From Synechococcus sp. CS-1325 (GTDB lineage Bacteria > Cyanobacteriota > Cyanobacteriia > PCC-6307 > Cyanobiaceae), in contig JAHLYW010000045.1 in the NCBI GenBank assembly GCA_025128135.1, positions 1 through 64,000 on the forward strand: a stretch of 64,000 nt of DNA. The letters are read 5' to 3'. Below are positions 41,441 through 50,248 of this stretch, one piece after another. The notes under the pieces are model-generated. The model made no database searches, had not been told where the DNA came from, and saw only the letters and a program-made list of their open reading frames with translations. Each line of letters starts with the position of its first letter. Position 1 is the stretch's first letter. The position numbers were made by a program, and so were the translations under genes.

Positions 41441-44400
41441 TCAGGCGGCGGTGGGCAGGCCGACCACCTGGGTGTGGGAGCCTCGGGCCTGGGTCACGCC
41501 GATCGTGCGGGTGGCGGCGGCGATCATCGGCCGGCGGTGACTGACCACCAGAAACTGAGCCTGGTCAGCCTGGCTGGCGATCAGGGCTGCCAGCCGCTCG
41601 ACATTGACACCATCCAGGAAGCTGTCCACCTCATCGAGGGCATAAAAAGGGGATGGGCGGAAGCGCTGCAGGGCGAACAGGAAACTCAGGGCCGTCAGCG
41701 ACTTCTCTCCACCGGACATCGAGGCCAGCCGCCGCACCTCCTTGCCCTTCGGATGGGCGACGAGGGTGAGGCCACCCTCCAGGGGTTGATCCGGGTTCTC
41801 CAGCTGGAGGTGGCCCTCCCCATCTGAAAGGCCGGCGAAGATCTCGCGGAAATGGCCATCAACCGCCTGGAAGGCTTCGAGGAAGGCCTCCTGACGCAGG
41901 GTCGCCACGGTTTCGATCCGCAGCAGCAACTCTTCCCGCTCCTTGCTCAGCACATCAAGGCGACCTTCAAGTTCGGCAATGCGCTGCTCAAGCTGGTCAA
42001 GCTCCTCGAGGGCCAGCATGTTGACCGGCTCCAGGGCCTCCATGCGCTGCTGGAGGCGGCGCAACTCCTGGTCGAGGCCGTCCAGAGCAAGCTCCCGCAC
42101 AGAGGCGGGGATCTCAGGCAGCGGGTCGGGCAGTTCCCGGGCCATCGCCTCAAGTCGAAGGATGAGGCTGCGCTCCTGCTCGGCGATGGCCAGCAATTCC
42201 TCACCGAGCCGCTGCAACTGCCAGTCGTGCTGCTGGAGAGCCTGGCGCTGGGCAGCGAGCTGGGCTTCGGCTGCATCCCTGGCCCGGCGGCGCTCGCCGA
42301 AGCGTTCCTGCAGGTCCTGCTGCTGGATCTCCAGGCCCTTGCGGCGTTCCTGCTCCTGCTGCTGCTGCTGTCGCCACTGCGCGTGGGCCTCGGCCAGGGC
42401 AGCCACGGACTGCTGCAGACGCTGTTCCTCAATGGCAACGGAAGCCATCTGGTCGGCGAATCGCTCGGTTGCCAGGGCCCGCTCACGTCGGGCCGCAAGA
42501 AGAGCGTCGCGGTGCAGACGCGCCTCACTGAGCCGAAGATCGGCTGTTTCGAGATCCTGCTGCAAGCCCTGCCAGCGGCCGCGATCAGCGGACGACTGGG
42601 CGCCGGCCTCCTCGGCTTCGAGGGCCGCCAGTTGCTGCTCCAGGGGATTGATCAGGCTGGCCAGCACCACCAGGCGCTCCTGATCAACCAACAGGGCGGC
42701 CTGGAGCTGAGCCAATCGATGCTGCAGCTGCTGCTGGCGCTCCAACTGGGGGCCGAGGGACCGCTGGGCGGCGCCCAGCTCCGCCGCCAGGGCGGCCTGG
42801 CGCTGCTGGCGCTGGTTCAGCGCGGGGCGCAGCTGCTCCAGTTGCCGTCCCAGATCAGCTTCCCGCCGCCGCGAGGCCACCAGGCTTTCGCCGAGCTCCA
42901 GCAACCGCCGCCGCAATGGCTCCGCCTCGTCCTGTTCGCCACCGCTGCCGAAACCGAGCTGACCGGCGCGGGGCTGCAGGCTGCCGCCGGTCATGGCGCC
43001 GCTGCGCTCGAGCAGTTCGCCTTCGAGGGTGACGGCGCGGCAACGACCCAGCTCCCGACGGGCGCTGGCCAGATCCTCAAACACCAGGGTGTCCCCGAAG
43101 ACGTGGCCGAACACATCCCCATAGACCGGCTCAAAACGGATCAGCTCCACGGCCCGACCGACCAGACCACCACCGCTGCCGGCCGGTCCTCCCCGACCCC
43201 GCTCCAGGGCGGCCCCGCCCCGGCCAGGGCCACCGCCCCGGATCTTGTTGAGCGGCAGGAAGGTGAGTCGTCCGGCCCGGCGGGTCTTGAGCAGCTCAAT
43301 CGCCCGGGCGGCGATGCGATCGTCATCGACCACCACCTGGGAGAGCCGGCCACCGGCCGCCACCTCCAGGGCCAGCCGCAGCCGCTCCTCCACCTCACCG
43401 AGCTGGGCGACCGGGCCGTGGATCCCCTCCAGTCCTGATTCCAGCAGCAACCGCAGAGCGCCGGTTCCCCGGCTTTCCTGCAAGGTGTCGCGGCGGCTCT
43501 CGATCCGGGCGATCTCCCGTTCCAAACCGACCTGCTCCTGCTCCAGCCGCGTGCGGGTGCGTTGCTGAAGAGCAAGGGCGTCGCTCAGCTCCTGAATCTG
43601 CCGGATGTCGCCTTGCAGCTGGAGCTCCAGGGCCTGAGCCTCGGCCTGCAACGCCTGCTGTCCCTGCTGAGACGCCTGGTCGGTGCTGCCGCCATGGGCC
43701 AGCTCAGCGCCGAGTTCGACGAGCCGGTCGTGCTCCTGCCGCAATCGCTCCCCACATTGCTGCTGCTCGGCCAGCAGGGGGGTGAGCTGGGCCTGCAGGG
43801 CCTGGCGACGCTGGCTGCGTTGCTTCTGCTCCTCCAGCCAACTGCTGGAGCGGCCCGCCACCTCACCCAGCCGGCGACGGGAGAGTTCCACCGCCCCTTC
43901 AGCGCTGCGGCAGGCGCGTTCGGCCTGCTCCAGCGCCTCGCCCCCATCCCCCTCGCGGCCTGAGGCCAGTTGCTGGCAGCGCAAGTCCTCCTTCTGCTGC
44001 TGGAGCCCGTGGCGCCGCGACTGCAACTGCTCGGCCTCCTGCTGATGGCGCTCGGACTGACGGGCCAGCTCCCGACCACTGGCCTCAAGGCCAGCCAGCT
44101 CGGCCTGCACGGCCAGCAGGCTGTCTTCACCCAGGGCCTTGACCTCCGCCTGGAGCAAGGCCAGTCGTGCGGCTCCCTCCTGGAGCGCCGATTCCGCGAC
44201 GGTCAGGGCGGCCCGATCGGTTTCCTGCTGCCGGGTGAGAGCCAGGCGACGACTGCCCAGCTCGCTGTGCTGCCGCTGGGCGAGCTCAAAGCTCAGGACC
44301 TGATGCTGAAGACGACCCTCCAGCAGCCGCTGGCGCAGGTCCTGGTAGGTGCGGGCTTTGGCGCAATCACGCTCGAGCTTCAGGCGACTGGCCAGCAATT

Positions 44401-45052
44401 CCTGCTCGACGATGCGGCAGCGCTCCTGCCGCTCCTGCACCTCGTCGAGCTTGGCGCGGGACTGCTCGATGCGGGAATCGAACAGGGCAACGCCAGCCAG
44501 TTCATCGATCAGGCCACGCCGATCGCGGGAACCCATCGAAACGATCCGGGTGACATCGCCCTGCATGACGACATTGCTGCCCTCCGGGTCCACCCGCAAC
44601 CGCCGCAGCTGGCCCTGCACCTGCTGAAGGTTGCAGGCGACGCCATCGGCGCTGAACGAACTGCTGTAGGTGCCGCCCGGGGCCAGCCGCAGCCGCCGCG
44701 TCACGCTCCACTCCCTCTGACCGGGCTGGATCCACGGCCCCTCCGCTGGAGCTTCCAGGCCCTCCTCAGCGGGGTCGGGTCGCCAGTCGGCGAGATCGAA
44801 GCGGACCGTGACGACCATTTCGGCCGCCTTGCCCTGGCGCACCACGGCGCTGTTGATCAGGTCGGGCAACCGCTCCGCCCGCATGCCCCGGCTGGTGGCC
44901 AGACCCAGGCAGAACAGAACCCCATCGAGAATATTGCTCTTGCCGGAGCCGTTCGGTCCGGTGACGACCGTGAAGGAGGGCTCCAGCTGGATCGCCATCG
45001 ATCCGCCGAACGACTTGAAATGAGTGAGCTCGACCTGATTGATGTGAACCAA
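41441..45052 (-). CDS. smc: Chromosome segregation ATPase SMC
   Basis: A 1203-residue SMC protein that compacts and segregates the chromosome with ScpA/ScpB. N-terminal Walker A GPNGSGKSNILDG (residues ~33-45); two long Gln/Glu/Arg/Leu-rich coiled coils (~170-500 and ~680-1020) flanking a hinge (~520-650, with the Gly-rich stretch GGGPGRGG, GPAGSGGGL); C-terminal signature SMSGGEKSLTALSFLFALQ, Walker B FYALDEVDSFLDG. The start is TTG 45052 (or GTG 45049). Followed directly by the PRC-barrel gene. The coiled coils produce long antisense shadow ORFs on the plus strand. Confidence 0.97.
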   Translation of the reverse strand: MVHINQVELTHFKSFGGSMAIQLEPSFTVVTGPNGSGKSNILDGVLFCLGLATSRGMRAERLPDLINSAVVRQGKAAEMVVTVRFDLADWRPDPAEEGLEAPAEGPWIQPGQREWSVTRRLRLAPGGTYSSSFSADGVACNLQQVQGQLRRLRVDPEGSNVVMQGDVTRIVSMGSRDRRGLIDELAGVALFDSRIEQSRAKLDEVQERQERCRIVEQELLASRLKLERDCAKARTYQDLRQRLLEGRLQHQVLSFELAQRQHSELGSRRLALTRQQETDRAALTVAESALQEGAARLALLQAEVKALGEDSLLAVQAELAGLEASGRELARQSERHQQEAEQLQSRRHGLQQQKEDLRCQQLASGREGDGGEALEQAERACRSAEGAVELSRRRLGEVAGRSSSWLEEQKQRSQRRQALQAQLTPLLAEQQQCGERLRQEHDRLVELGAELAHGGSTDQASQQGQQALQAEAQALELQLQGDIRQIQELSDALALQQRTRTRLEQEQVGLEREIARIESRRDTLQESRGTGALRLLLESGLEGIHGPVAQLGEVEERLRLALEVAAGGRLSQVVVDDDRIAARAIELLKTRRAGRLTFLPLNKIRGGGPGRGGAALERGRGGPAGSGGGLVGRAVELIRFEPVYGDVFGHVFGDTLVFEDLASARRELGRCRAVTLEGELLERSGAMTGGSLQPRAGQLGFGSGGEQDEAEPLRRRLLELGESLVASRRREADLGRQLEQLRPALNQRQQRQAALAAELGAAQRSLGPQLERQQQLQHRLAQLQAALLVDQERLVVLASLINPLEQQLAALEAEEAGAQSSADRGRWQGLQQDLETADLRLSEARLHRDALLAARRERALATERFADQMASVAIEEQRLQQSVAALAEAHAQWRQQQQQEQERRKGLEIQQQDLQERFGERRRARDAAEAQLAAQRQALQQHDWQLQRLGEELLAIAEQERSLILRLEAMARELPDPLPEIPASVRELALDGLDQELRRLQQRMEALEPVNMLALEELDQLEQRIAELEGRLDVLSKEREELLLRIETVATLRQEAFLEAFQAVDGHFREIFAGLSDGEGHLQLENPDQPLEGGLTLVAHPKGKEVRRLASMSGGEKSLTALSFLFALQRFRPSPFYALDEVDSFLDGVNVERLAALIASQADQAQFLVVSHRRPMIAAATRTIGVTQARGSHTQVVGLPTAA

Positions 45053-45129
45053 CAGGCCCGCGCGCCGAGCAGATCAAATTTAGCGGATGTGGCCAGAAGC
45101 TCAACCCCTTCCCTAACTTGTGAATCAAC

Positions 45130-45564
45130 ATGCCGAACCAGCCCGCCATGGAACCGGATCCATCCACCATCAACCACGAACGCTTTCGTGAGCGGTTCGA
45201 GGCCCTGTTGCCCACCATCCAGCGTGAGTGGCCCCAGGTGGCCCGCGAAACCCTCGAAGCCACCCGTGGCAGCTTCGATGACGTGGTCGCTGTGATCGCC
45301 GAGCAAACCGGTCGCACCGCCACCGGGGTTCAACACCAGCTCGGGGAGCTGCTTCAGGTGGCCACCAAGCAGACCCGCCACCTGGCCGACCAGATCGGGC
45401 CGCTGGAAGAACAACTGGAGCATCTGCTCGATGAGCTCAACAGCAGCCTGAGGCCCCGGATCGAGAAGCCGGTGCGCGAACGGCCGCTGCTCGCCCTCGG
45501 TGTGGCGGCAGGAGTGGGGATGATTGCCGGCCTGCTGCTGGCTTCGGGGCGGCGCTCGGCATGA
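45130..45564 (+). CDS. ElaB/YqjD-like (DUF883) membrane-anchored protein
   Basis: A 144-residue protein: an N-terminal helical region with conserved RFEALLPTIQREWPQVARET, LEATRGSFDDVVAVIAEQTG, then an amphipathic coiled-coil section (LADQIGPLEEQLEHLLDELN) and a C-terminal membrane anchor (RPLLALGVAAGVGMIAGLLL, residues ~118-138). This is the ElaB/YqjD arrangement; E. coli YqjD tethers ribosomes to the membrane. It overlaps the holin-like gene by ATGA, a pairing also seen in E. coli (yqjD-yqjE). Confidence 0.72.
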   Translation: MPNQPAMEPDPSTINHERFRERFEALLPTIQREWPQVARETLEATRGSFDDVVAVIAEQTGRTATGVQHQLGELLQVATKQTRHLADQIGPLEEQLEHLLDELNSSLRPRIEKPVRERPLLALGVAAGVGMIAGLLLASGRRSA

Positions 45565-45959
45565 GCAACGAGCGCGACCGGGCTGGAGGAGGCGGCGCCA
45601 CGCGAATGGCAGCGAGCCGGGTGAGCGCCCTGGTCAGCTCGGTGATGGATCTGCACGTACGGATCGCCTTGCAGGAGGCTGACAGTGAAAAACGGCGCCT
45701 GATCAGTGGCGGGTTGCTGCTGGGAGGGGGCCTCACCTTTCTGATGCTGGCCACCGTGCTCGGCCAGCTGGCCCTGGTGCTCTGGTTGCATCTGGGCTTT
45801 GGCTGGGGCTGGATCAGGGCCGTGCTGACTGTGGTGGCCGGCGATCTCGTGCTGGCAGGGCTGTTCCTGCGGATCGGTGGCCAACTGATGAAGGGTCCCT
45901 ATCTGCCCCAGACCACCGCAGGCCTCAGCAAAACCACCCGGGCGATTCTGGGGCGCTGA
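45561..45959 (+). CDS. Phage-holin-like (DUF1469/YqjE) membrane protein
   Basis: A 132-residue protein with two membrane helices (about 48-70 and 80-104) after a hydrophilic start: RVSALVSSVMDLHVRIALQE, then LLGGGLTFLMLATVLGQLAL. It matches the Holin_phiX/DUF1469 (YqjE) group, which is chromosomal and not evidence of a phage. Its start overlaps the DUF883-like gene. Confidence 0.77.
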   Translation: MSNERDRAGGGGATRMAASRVSALVSSVMDLHVRIALQEADSEKRRLISGGLLLGGGLTFLMLATVLGQLALVLWLHLGFGWGWIRAVLTVVAGDLVLAGLFLRIGGQLMKGPYLPQTTAGLSKTTRAILGR

Positions 45960-45975
45960 ATCGGAAAGCCTCGCC

Positions 45976-46749
45976 TCAGGCGGCCAACGCCGCGGTGATC
46001 GTGGGGTTGCTGTACCAGCTCATCGGGCCTTCCTTCACCGCGACGATGCCGAGCTCCCTGCGGAGCTCCTCCAGGTCCTGCCCCATGCGGTCCTCCCAGA
46101 GCACGGGGAACAGAGGTTGGGCCTGCTCAGCCATCTCCAGACCCCTGAGAATCATCCCGAGGGTGTATCGGGCTGTCCGGGCCTGATGCTCGACTGCCTC
46201 GATCTGATCCAAGGGAACGTCTGATTTCAACCAGGTCAACAGCAGGATCACCAGATCAAGGAAGCCAAGGCCTGGGTGATTGAACTGGCCCACACTGATA
46301 CTCACCACACCGATCTCACCACGACCATCAAGGCTGAAACCACTGATGATGTGGTGGATGTCATGGGTGGCAAACACGCGGTAATTGATGTAATCGGCGT
46401 CAGTTTCAAGGTTGTTGTAAAAGGTTGGTTCCGGGAAGAAATTGATGTCATAGCCCAGGCAGCCAAGCGCCGTGGCATAGGTGTGGCCGAGAGTTCCTCT
46501 GGGGAGTTTCCTGAGGGCATCAGCGTCATACGGACCACAGAGCCGCCGCTGCTTGATCAGCTCGGCGGCGGCGGGATTGCGATTCAGCAGGGTGGTGCAG
46601 AGCTTCATCGGGCTGGAGCTGCGCAGGCGATGCGAAAGCAGGAAAACATTGCCCGCATCAGCTCCGCCGCCAACAGCAAGGTCTGTCAGCTCCAGAAACT
46701 CCTTCAGATTGGCCTGGGTGGCAATGGAATCGAGGTAGCGGAAACCCAT
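45976..46749 (-). CDS. Coq4-family protein (first copy)
   Basis: A 257-residue protein with the Coq4 metal-binding motif HDxxHx11E: FATHDIHHIISGFSLDGRGE. Preceding LPRGTLGHTYATALGCLGYD (the P.G.LG..Y block) also fits. Coq4 in ubiquinone producers acts in C1 decarboxylation/hydroxylation of the ring. Cyanobacteria make plastoquinone, not ubiquinone, so a different ring or lipid substrate is likely (inference). A second, shorter copy is at 50249-50917. The alpha-amylase gene lies 52 bases upstream on the same strand. Confidence 0.85.
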   Translation of the reverse strand: MGFRYLDSIATQANLKEFLELTDLAVGGGADAGNVFLLSHRLRSSSPMKLCTTLLNRNPAAAELIKQRRLCGPYDADALRKLPRGTLGHTYATALGCLGYDINFFPEPTFYNNLETDADYINYRVFATHDIHHIISGFSLDGRGEIGVVSISVGQFNHPGLGFLDLVILLLTWLKSDVPLDQIEAVEHQARTARYTLGMILRGLEMAEQAQPLFPVLWEDRMGQDLEELRRELGIVAVKEGPMSWYSNPTITAALAA

Positions 46750-46801
46750 GGGATCGAAAAGGCGGCAAGAATACGGTTCAGCTTCGGCTCAGTTCTGCGG
46801 C

Positions 46802-48460
46802 TCAGTTCTGCGGCAGGCCAGCCGCTTCCACCCAGACGGACACGGAGCCGCCCAGGCAGTGAAACTCGGCCCAGCCGTGTTCATTGGTGGTGATCAACTC
46901 GGTGCGATGGCCGGTGAGATCACGGAATTCGGTGAACGCTTTCCCCACTTCCATCCATCGGCTGCCTGCCGGGCCAGCGCTGAGCAGAACTGCCATGGCG
47001 CCGGGATGCTCAACACTGCCGAGCCGGGTCCAGCCGATCCTGTGGACGTGATCAAAATAATCGTACTGATCACCATAGGCGAACTGATTCCGAGCAAGCA
47101 ACAGCTTGTCGAGAATGCTGCGGTGACTGTCCATCCAGATCTCATGGACATTCCCATCCTTGCCTTTGTCGATGTAGTGGGCTCCGTAGTAATCAGGATG
47201 GAAGATGCAGGGATAGCCTTCCCGGCGCAGCAGGATGATCGCGTAGGCGAGTGGTTTGAACCAGCTTTCCACCACCGATTCAAGTGCCTGCAAGGGCTGG
47301 GTGTCGTGGTTCTCAACGATGGTGACCGCCAGGAGCGGCATCTCCTTCATCAAGGTGCCATCAAGGATGGTGCGCATATCAAACGCTTCGCCACGGCGGC
47401 TGGCCTGGTGAAAATTGTTGTGTAGCGGGGCATCAAAGAGGCTGAGCTTGCCGCCTGTGTTGGCTGCGTACCAACTGAGGGTGGCGAGGTTGTAGGTCCA
47501 GTACTCCCCGACCACGAACAGATCCCGCTGGGCGTGATCTTCCAGGTGTTGCACCCATTCACCAAAGAAATCACTGCTGATGTGCTTGATCGCATCCAGA
47601 CGGAAACCATCCACCCCCACATGATCAAGCATCCATTCGCCCCAGTGCTTCAGCTCAACACGCACTTCGGGATGATTGATGTCGAGATCGCAACCCATCA
47701 GGTAGTCATAGTTGCCGCTTTCAAGATCCACATTGCCATCGAAGTCTTTGTCTTTCATTCGCCAGATTGCTTTTGTACCTGGATCCAAACTGTTATAATC
47801 CACCGCATCAAAATGCCACCAGTGCCAGTCCATGCCGGAGTGAAGCCCGTTACGGGCAGGAAAATTGAAGCCAGTCCAGGAGCGGATCGTACGGGCCTCT
47901 CCCATGGCCTCGTAACGATTGGAGGGGTTGAAGGGGATGGCGTCGAAATCTTCTTCGAAATCAGCTGCCATCTTGTGATTCAGCACGGCATCGGCATAAA
48001 CCTGAATGCCGCTGTCATGGCAGGCCTTGATGGCAGCCATCAATTCAGCCTTGGTTCCATACTTGGTGGCCACAGTTCCCTTCTGATCGAACTCGCCGAG
48101 GTCGAAGAGGTCGTAGGTGCCATAGCCCACGTCATTGGCGCCACCGATGCCCTTGTTGGCAGGCGGCAGCCAGAGGCCGGTGATGCCCAGCGCCGTCAGG
48201 GCGGGAACTTCGCTGAGCAATCGGCTCCAGTGCTGTCCATCGGCGGGGGTGTACCAATGAAACCACTGCATCATCGTGCCGTTGTATTCCCCAACGCCCT
48301 TCTTGGCGAGCAGATCCTCGGTGTGGGTGTCGAGCCATCCCCGCAGCAGGGCGATGGCAGCCTCCGCCGTATCTGTGCCTGGATCCCTTTCCGCTTCGAG
48401 CACCAGATCTCGCAGCTCGGTGAAGATGGGGTCCATGGGGGAAGGAATAACCGCTGGCAT
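46802..48460 (-). CDS. GH13 alpha-amylase, cytoplasmic type
   Basis: A 552-residue glycoside hydrolase 13 enzyme that cleaves alpha-1,4-glucans. After a ~60-residue N-terminal extension it follows AmyS-type amylases: NGTMMQWFHWYTPADGQHW, GITGLWLPPANKG, VYADAVLNHKMAADF, nucleophile D in GVDGFRLDAIKHISSDF, acid E in DLFVVGEYWTYN, and stabiliser D in TIVENHDTQPLQ. No signal peptide, so it probably acts on storage glycogen in the cytoplasm. The C-terminal beta domain ends WVEAAGLPQN. Codon use is somewhat more AT-rich than neighbours (same for the adjacent Coq4 gene), hinting at joint acquisition. Confidence 0.93.
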   Translation of the reverse strand: MPAVIPSPMDPIFTELRDLVLEAERDPGTDTAEAAIALLRGWLDTHTEDLLAKKGVGEYNGTMMQWFHWYTPADGQHWSRLLSEVPALTALGITGLWLPPANKGIGGANDVGYGTYDLFDLGEFDQKGTVATKYGTKAELMAAIKACHDSGIQVYADAVLNHKMAADFEEDFDAIPFNPSNRYEAMGEARTIRSWTGFNFPARNGLHSGMDWHWWHFDAVDYNSLDPGTKAIWRMKDKDFDGNVDLESGNYDYLMGCDLDINHPEVRVELKHWGEWMLDHVGVDGFRLDAIKHISSDFFGEWVQHLEDHAQRDLFVVGEYWTYNLATLSWYAANTGGKLSLFDAPLHNNFHQASRRGEAFDMRTILDGTLMKEMPLLAVTIVENHDTQPLQALESVVESWFKPLAYAIILLRREGYPCIFHPDYYGAHYIDKGKDGNVHEIWMDSHRSILDKLLLARNQFAYGDQYDYFDHVHRIGWTRLGSVEHPGAMAVLLSAGPAGSRWMEVGKAFTEFRDLTGHRTELITTNEHGWAEFHCLGGSVSVWVEAAGLPQN

Positions 48461-48496
48461 CTTATCGGTGTTCTGGCAAGCCGGGTTAACCGCAGG

Positions 48497-49660
48497 TCAA
48501 CGGATCTCGTATTTCAACCAACGGCAATCGATGCCACCGTTGCTCACCGGAATACGACGACTGGCTTTCATCCGCAGAGCGCCGGTGCGCTCTGCGTTAC
48601 CACTCAACAGCCAGAGCGTCCAGCCCGAGCAGCGCGCCTTGACCATGGCACCGAGATCGAAGTAAAGCTGATCCAGATCTTCCCCGGCGCCGAGCCGCTC
48701 GCCGTAGGGCGGATTGCAGACGAGAACACCTGGTTGCGGGGGTGGTACGAAGTCACGGCAGTCGCCATGGCGCAGCTCCAGCCAGGGGGCCACACCGGCC
48801 GCTTCTGCATTGGCGACGGCCTGCGCGTACACCAGCGCCTCCCGTTCCATCCCGATGATCGGCGCGAGCGGAGTGCCGGCCGCAGAAGCATCGCGAGCCA
48901 GGGCGGCCGCTGCCGCCCACTCCCGCTCCCAGAGCGCCGCATCGAAATCAGGCCAGCGCCGCAGGGCAAGTTCGCGGCCCGCCAACCCGGGTGCAAAGCC
49001 CAGGGCCATGCAGGCGGCCTCGATCAGCAGGGTGCCGGAGCCGCAGAGAGGATCGGCCAGGGGCACGGTTCCATCCCAGCCCGTGAAACCGATCAGGCCG
49101 GCCGCCAGGTTTTCCTTGAGCGGAGCCAGACCGACGGCGGCCCGCCAGCCGCGGCGGTGCAGGCTGCCGGCCGAGCCATCGGCGCTCAGCACCGCCTCAC
49201 TGCCGCGTCCAGCGCTGGCCAGATGCAGGTGCAGACAAAGGTCGGGATCCTCCAGATCGATCGAGGAGCGCTCACCCCAGCGCTGCCGCTGCCAGTCAAC
49301 CAGGGCATTCTTCACCTGAAGGGCGGTGAAGTGGCTGTGGTTCAGCCCCGGGACGGTGCCGCTCACCTCAACACGGAAGCTGCGCTGGGGCGGCAGCCAG
49401 CACCCCCAGTCAGCGGCCCGTTGCACGCCGGCGTAGAGGTCGCCTGGGCTGCTGCACGGGAAGCGATCCAGTTCCCGCAGGATCCGAAACGGCAGCCGGG
49501 CCTGCAGATGCAGGCGGTACAGACCCGCGCTGTCGGTGCGGAATGCCACCGCCCGGCGCAGGGGCTGCACCGCCACTGCCCCCAGGGTGTCCAGCTCGGC
49601 GGCACCGAGCTCCTCAAGCCCTGGTGGCACGACGGCGATGCAGGCGAACGGGGCACTCAT
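48497..49660 (-). CDS. RlmL/RlmK-type 23S rRNA guanine-N2 methyltransferase
   Basis: A 387-residue protein with an N-terminal THUMP domain (~45-155, ending HLHLASAGRGSEAVLS) and a Rossmann methyltransferase: PLCGSGTLLIEAACMALG (SAM motif I), IIGMEREALVYAQAVANAE, and catalytic VLVCNPPYGERLG. This matches the guanine-N2 RlmL half. The start ATG 49660 (MSAPFACIAVVPPGLEELGA) suits the family; the longer frame to 49723 is not conserved-looking. Divergent from the tmRNA. Confidence 0.9.
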   Translation of the reverse strand: MSAPFACIAVVPPGLEELGAAELDTLGAVAVQPLRRAVAFRTDSAGLYRLHLQARLPFRILRELDRFPCSSPGDLYAGVQRAADWGCWLPPQRSFRVEVSGTVPGLNHSHFTALQVKNALVDWQRQRWGERSSIDLEDPDLCLHLHLASAGRGSEAVLSADGSAGSLHRRGWRAAVGLAPLKENLAAGLIGFTGWDGTVPLADPLCGSGTLLIEAACMALGFAPGLAGRELALRRWPDFDAALWEREWAAAAALARDASAAGTPLAPIIGMEREALVYAQAVANAEAAGVAPWLELRHGDCRDFVPPPQPGVLVCNPPYGERLGAGEDLDQLYFDLGAMVKARCSGWTLWLLSGNAERTGALRMKASRRIPVSNGGIDCRWLKYEIR

Positions 49661-49751
49661 GGGGTTGGGCCGGGGCCGGCGGCAGAGTTCGGGAATGACC
49701 ACCCTGCCCGGTGGCCCAGCCAACGCCGTTCTGGTGCCACAATGATCAGGT

Positions 49752-50018
49752 CCGTCCTTGGGCGGACTAGGTGGCTCACACCAGTGCTTCGGACAGCGGT
49801 TCGATTCCGCTCAGCTCCACTTCACTCTTCTTCAGGGTGATCATCCAGGGGCTGCAATGGTTTCGACGGGGTAAGAGGAGGGTGACTGAAGCCTGCTCGG
49901 TAAGAGCAAATCCGTAACAGCGAACAACATCGTTGCTTTCTCCCGTCAGCCCGCCCCTGTGGCCGCCTGACTCCTTAGGGAGATGGGGTAAGTCAGCCTT
50001 ATCACCCAATTGACTCAC
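49752..50018 (+). ncRNA. ssrA: tmRNA, circularly permuted (two-piece type)
   Basis: The acceptor part comes first: T-arm GCGGTTCGATTCCGC (49796-49810) and 3' acceptor strand CAGCTCC plus A (49812-49819). After a 28-base intervening segment comes the 5' acceptor strand GGGGCTG (49848-49854) and the conserved CAATGGTTTCGACGGGG. The strands pair over 7 bp with G3-U70, the alanine identity element. The tag frame (49920-49970) encodes ANNIVAFSRQPAPVAA-stop, typical of Synechococcus/Prochlorococcus-group tags. CCA is not encoded. Processing would remove the spacer and leave two RNAs that rescue stalled ribosomes. The exact 5' end of the acceptor piece (about 49752) is a guess. Confidence 0.93.
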
Positions 50019-50036
50019 GGGGGCTGGAAGGCCCCC
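50019..50036 (+). terminator. Intrinsic terminator of tmRNA
   Basis: GGGGGC (50019-50024), loop TGGAAG, GCCCCC (50031-50036), followed by ATCTTTGTTC. It sits next to the end of the convergent 51-residue gene and could serve both. Confidence 0.75.
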
Positions 50037-50044
50037 ATCTTTGT

Positions 50045-50200
50045 TCAGAACTTGCGCAACTCCCGGCGCGGATCCCGCTGGGTTCCACCGAGGCCGGAAA
50101 CGATCTGCACACCCAGCCCGAGCATCAGCACGGCCAGGGCCAGCAGCAGCCAGAGTTTGTGGCGGGAAGGAGCCAAAGCAAGCGTCTGATCGGGATCCAT
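50045..50200 (-). CDS. Small single-helix membrane protein, 51 residues
   Basis: From ATG 50200 to TGA 50045. The product starts MDPDQTLALAPSRHKLWLLL, has one helix (residues ~16-36) and a basic tail (GGTQRDPRRELRKF). The longer frame to 50572 runs antisense through the second Coq4 gene and is rejected. Placement between tmRNA and the Coq4 gene and a proper membrane-protein composition support it. Function unknown. Confidence 0.6.
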   Translation of the reverse strand: MDPDQTLALAPSRHKLWLLLALAVLMLGLGVQIVSGLGGTQRDPRRELRKF

Positions 50201-50248
50201 GCTCCCCCGGATCGGTGAGGATCGAACCGTGCTTCCGCATTCTCTGTC

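Noticed and set aside
41852..43438. 528-residue plus-strand open frame
   Set aside because: Runs antisense through smc; Gln/Leu/Gly-rich composition is the mirror of SMC coiled-coil codons.
45561..45959. Holin-like gene as a sign of prophage
   Set aside because: The DUF1469/YqjE group is chromosomal and paired with a DUF883-like gene; no phage structural genes are near.
47534..49840. 768-residue plus-strand open frame
   Set aside because: Covers the antisense of amylase and the rRNA methyltransferase and runs into the tmRNA; a high-GC shadow.
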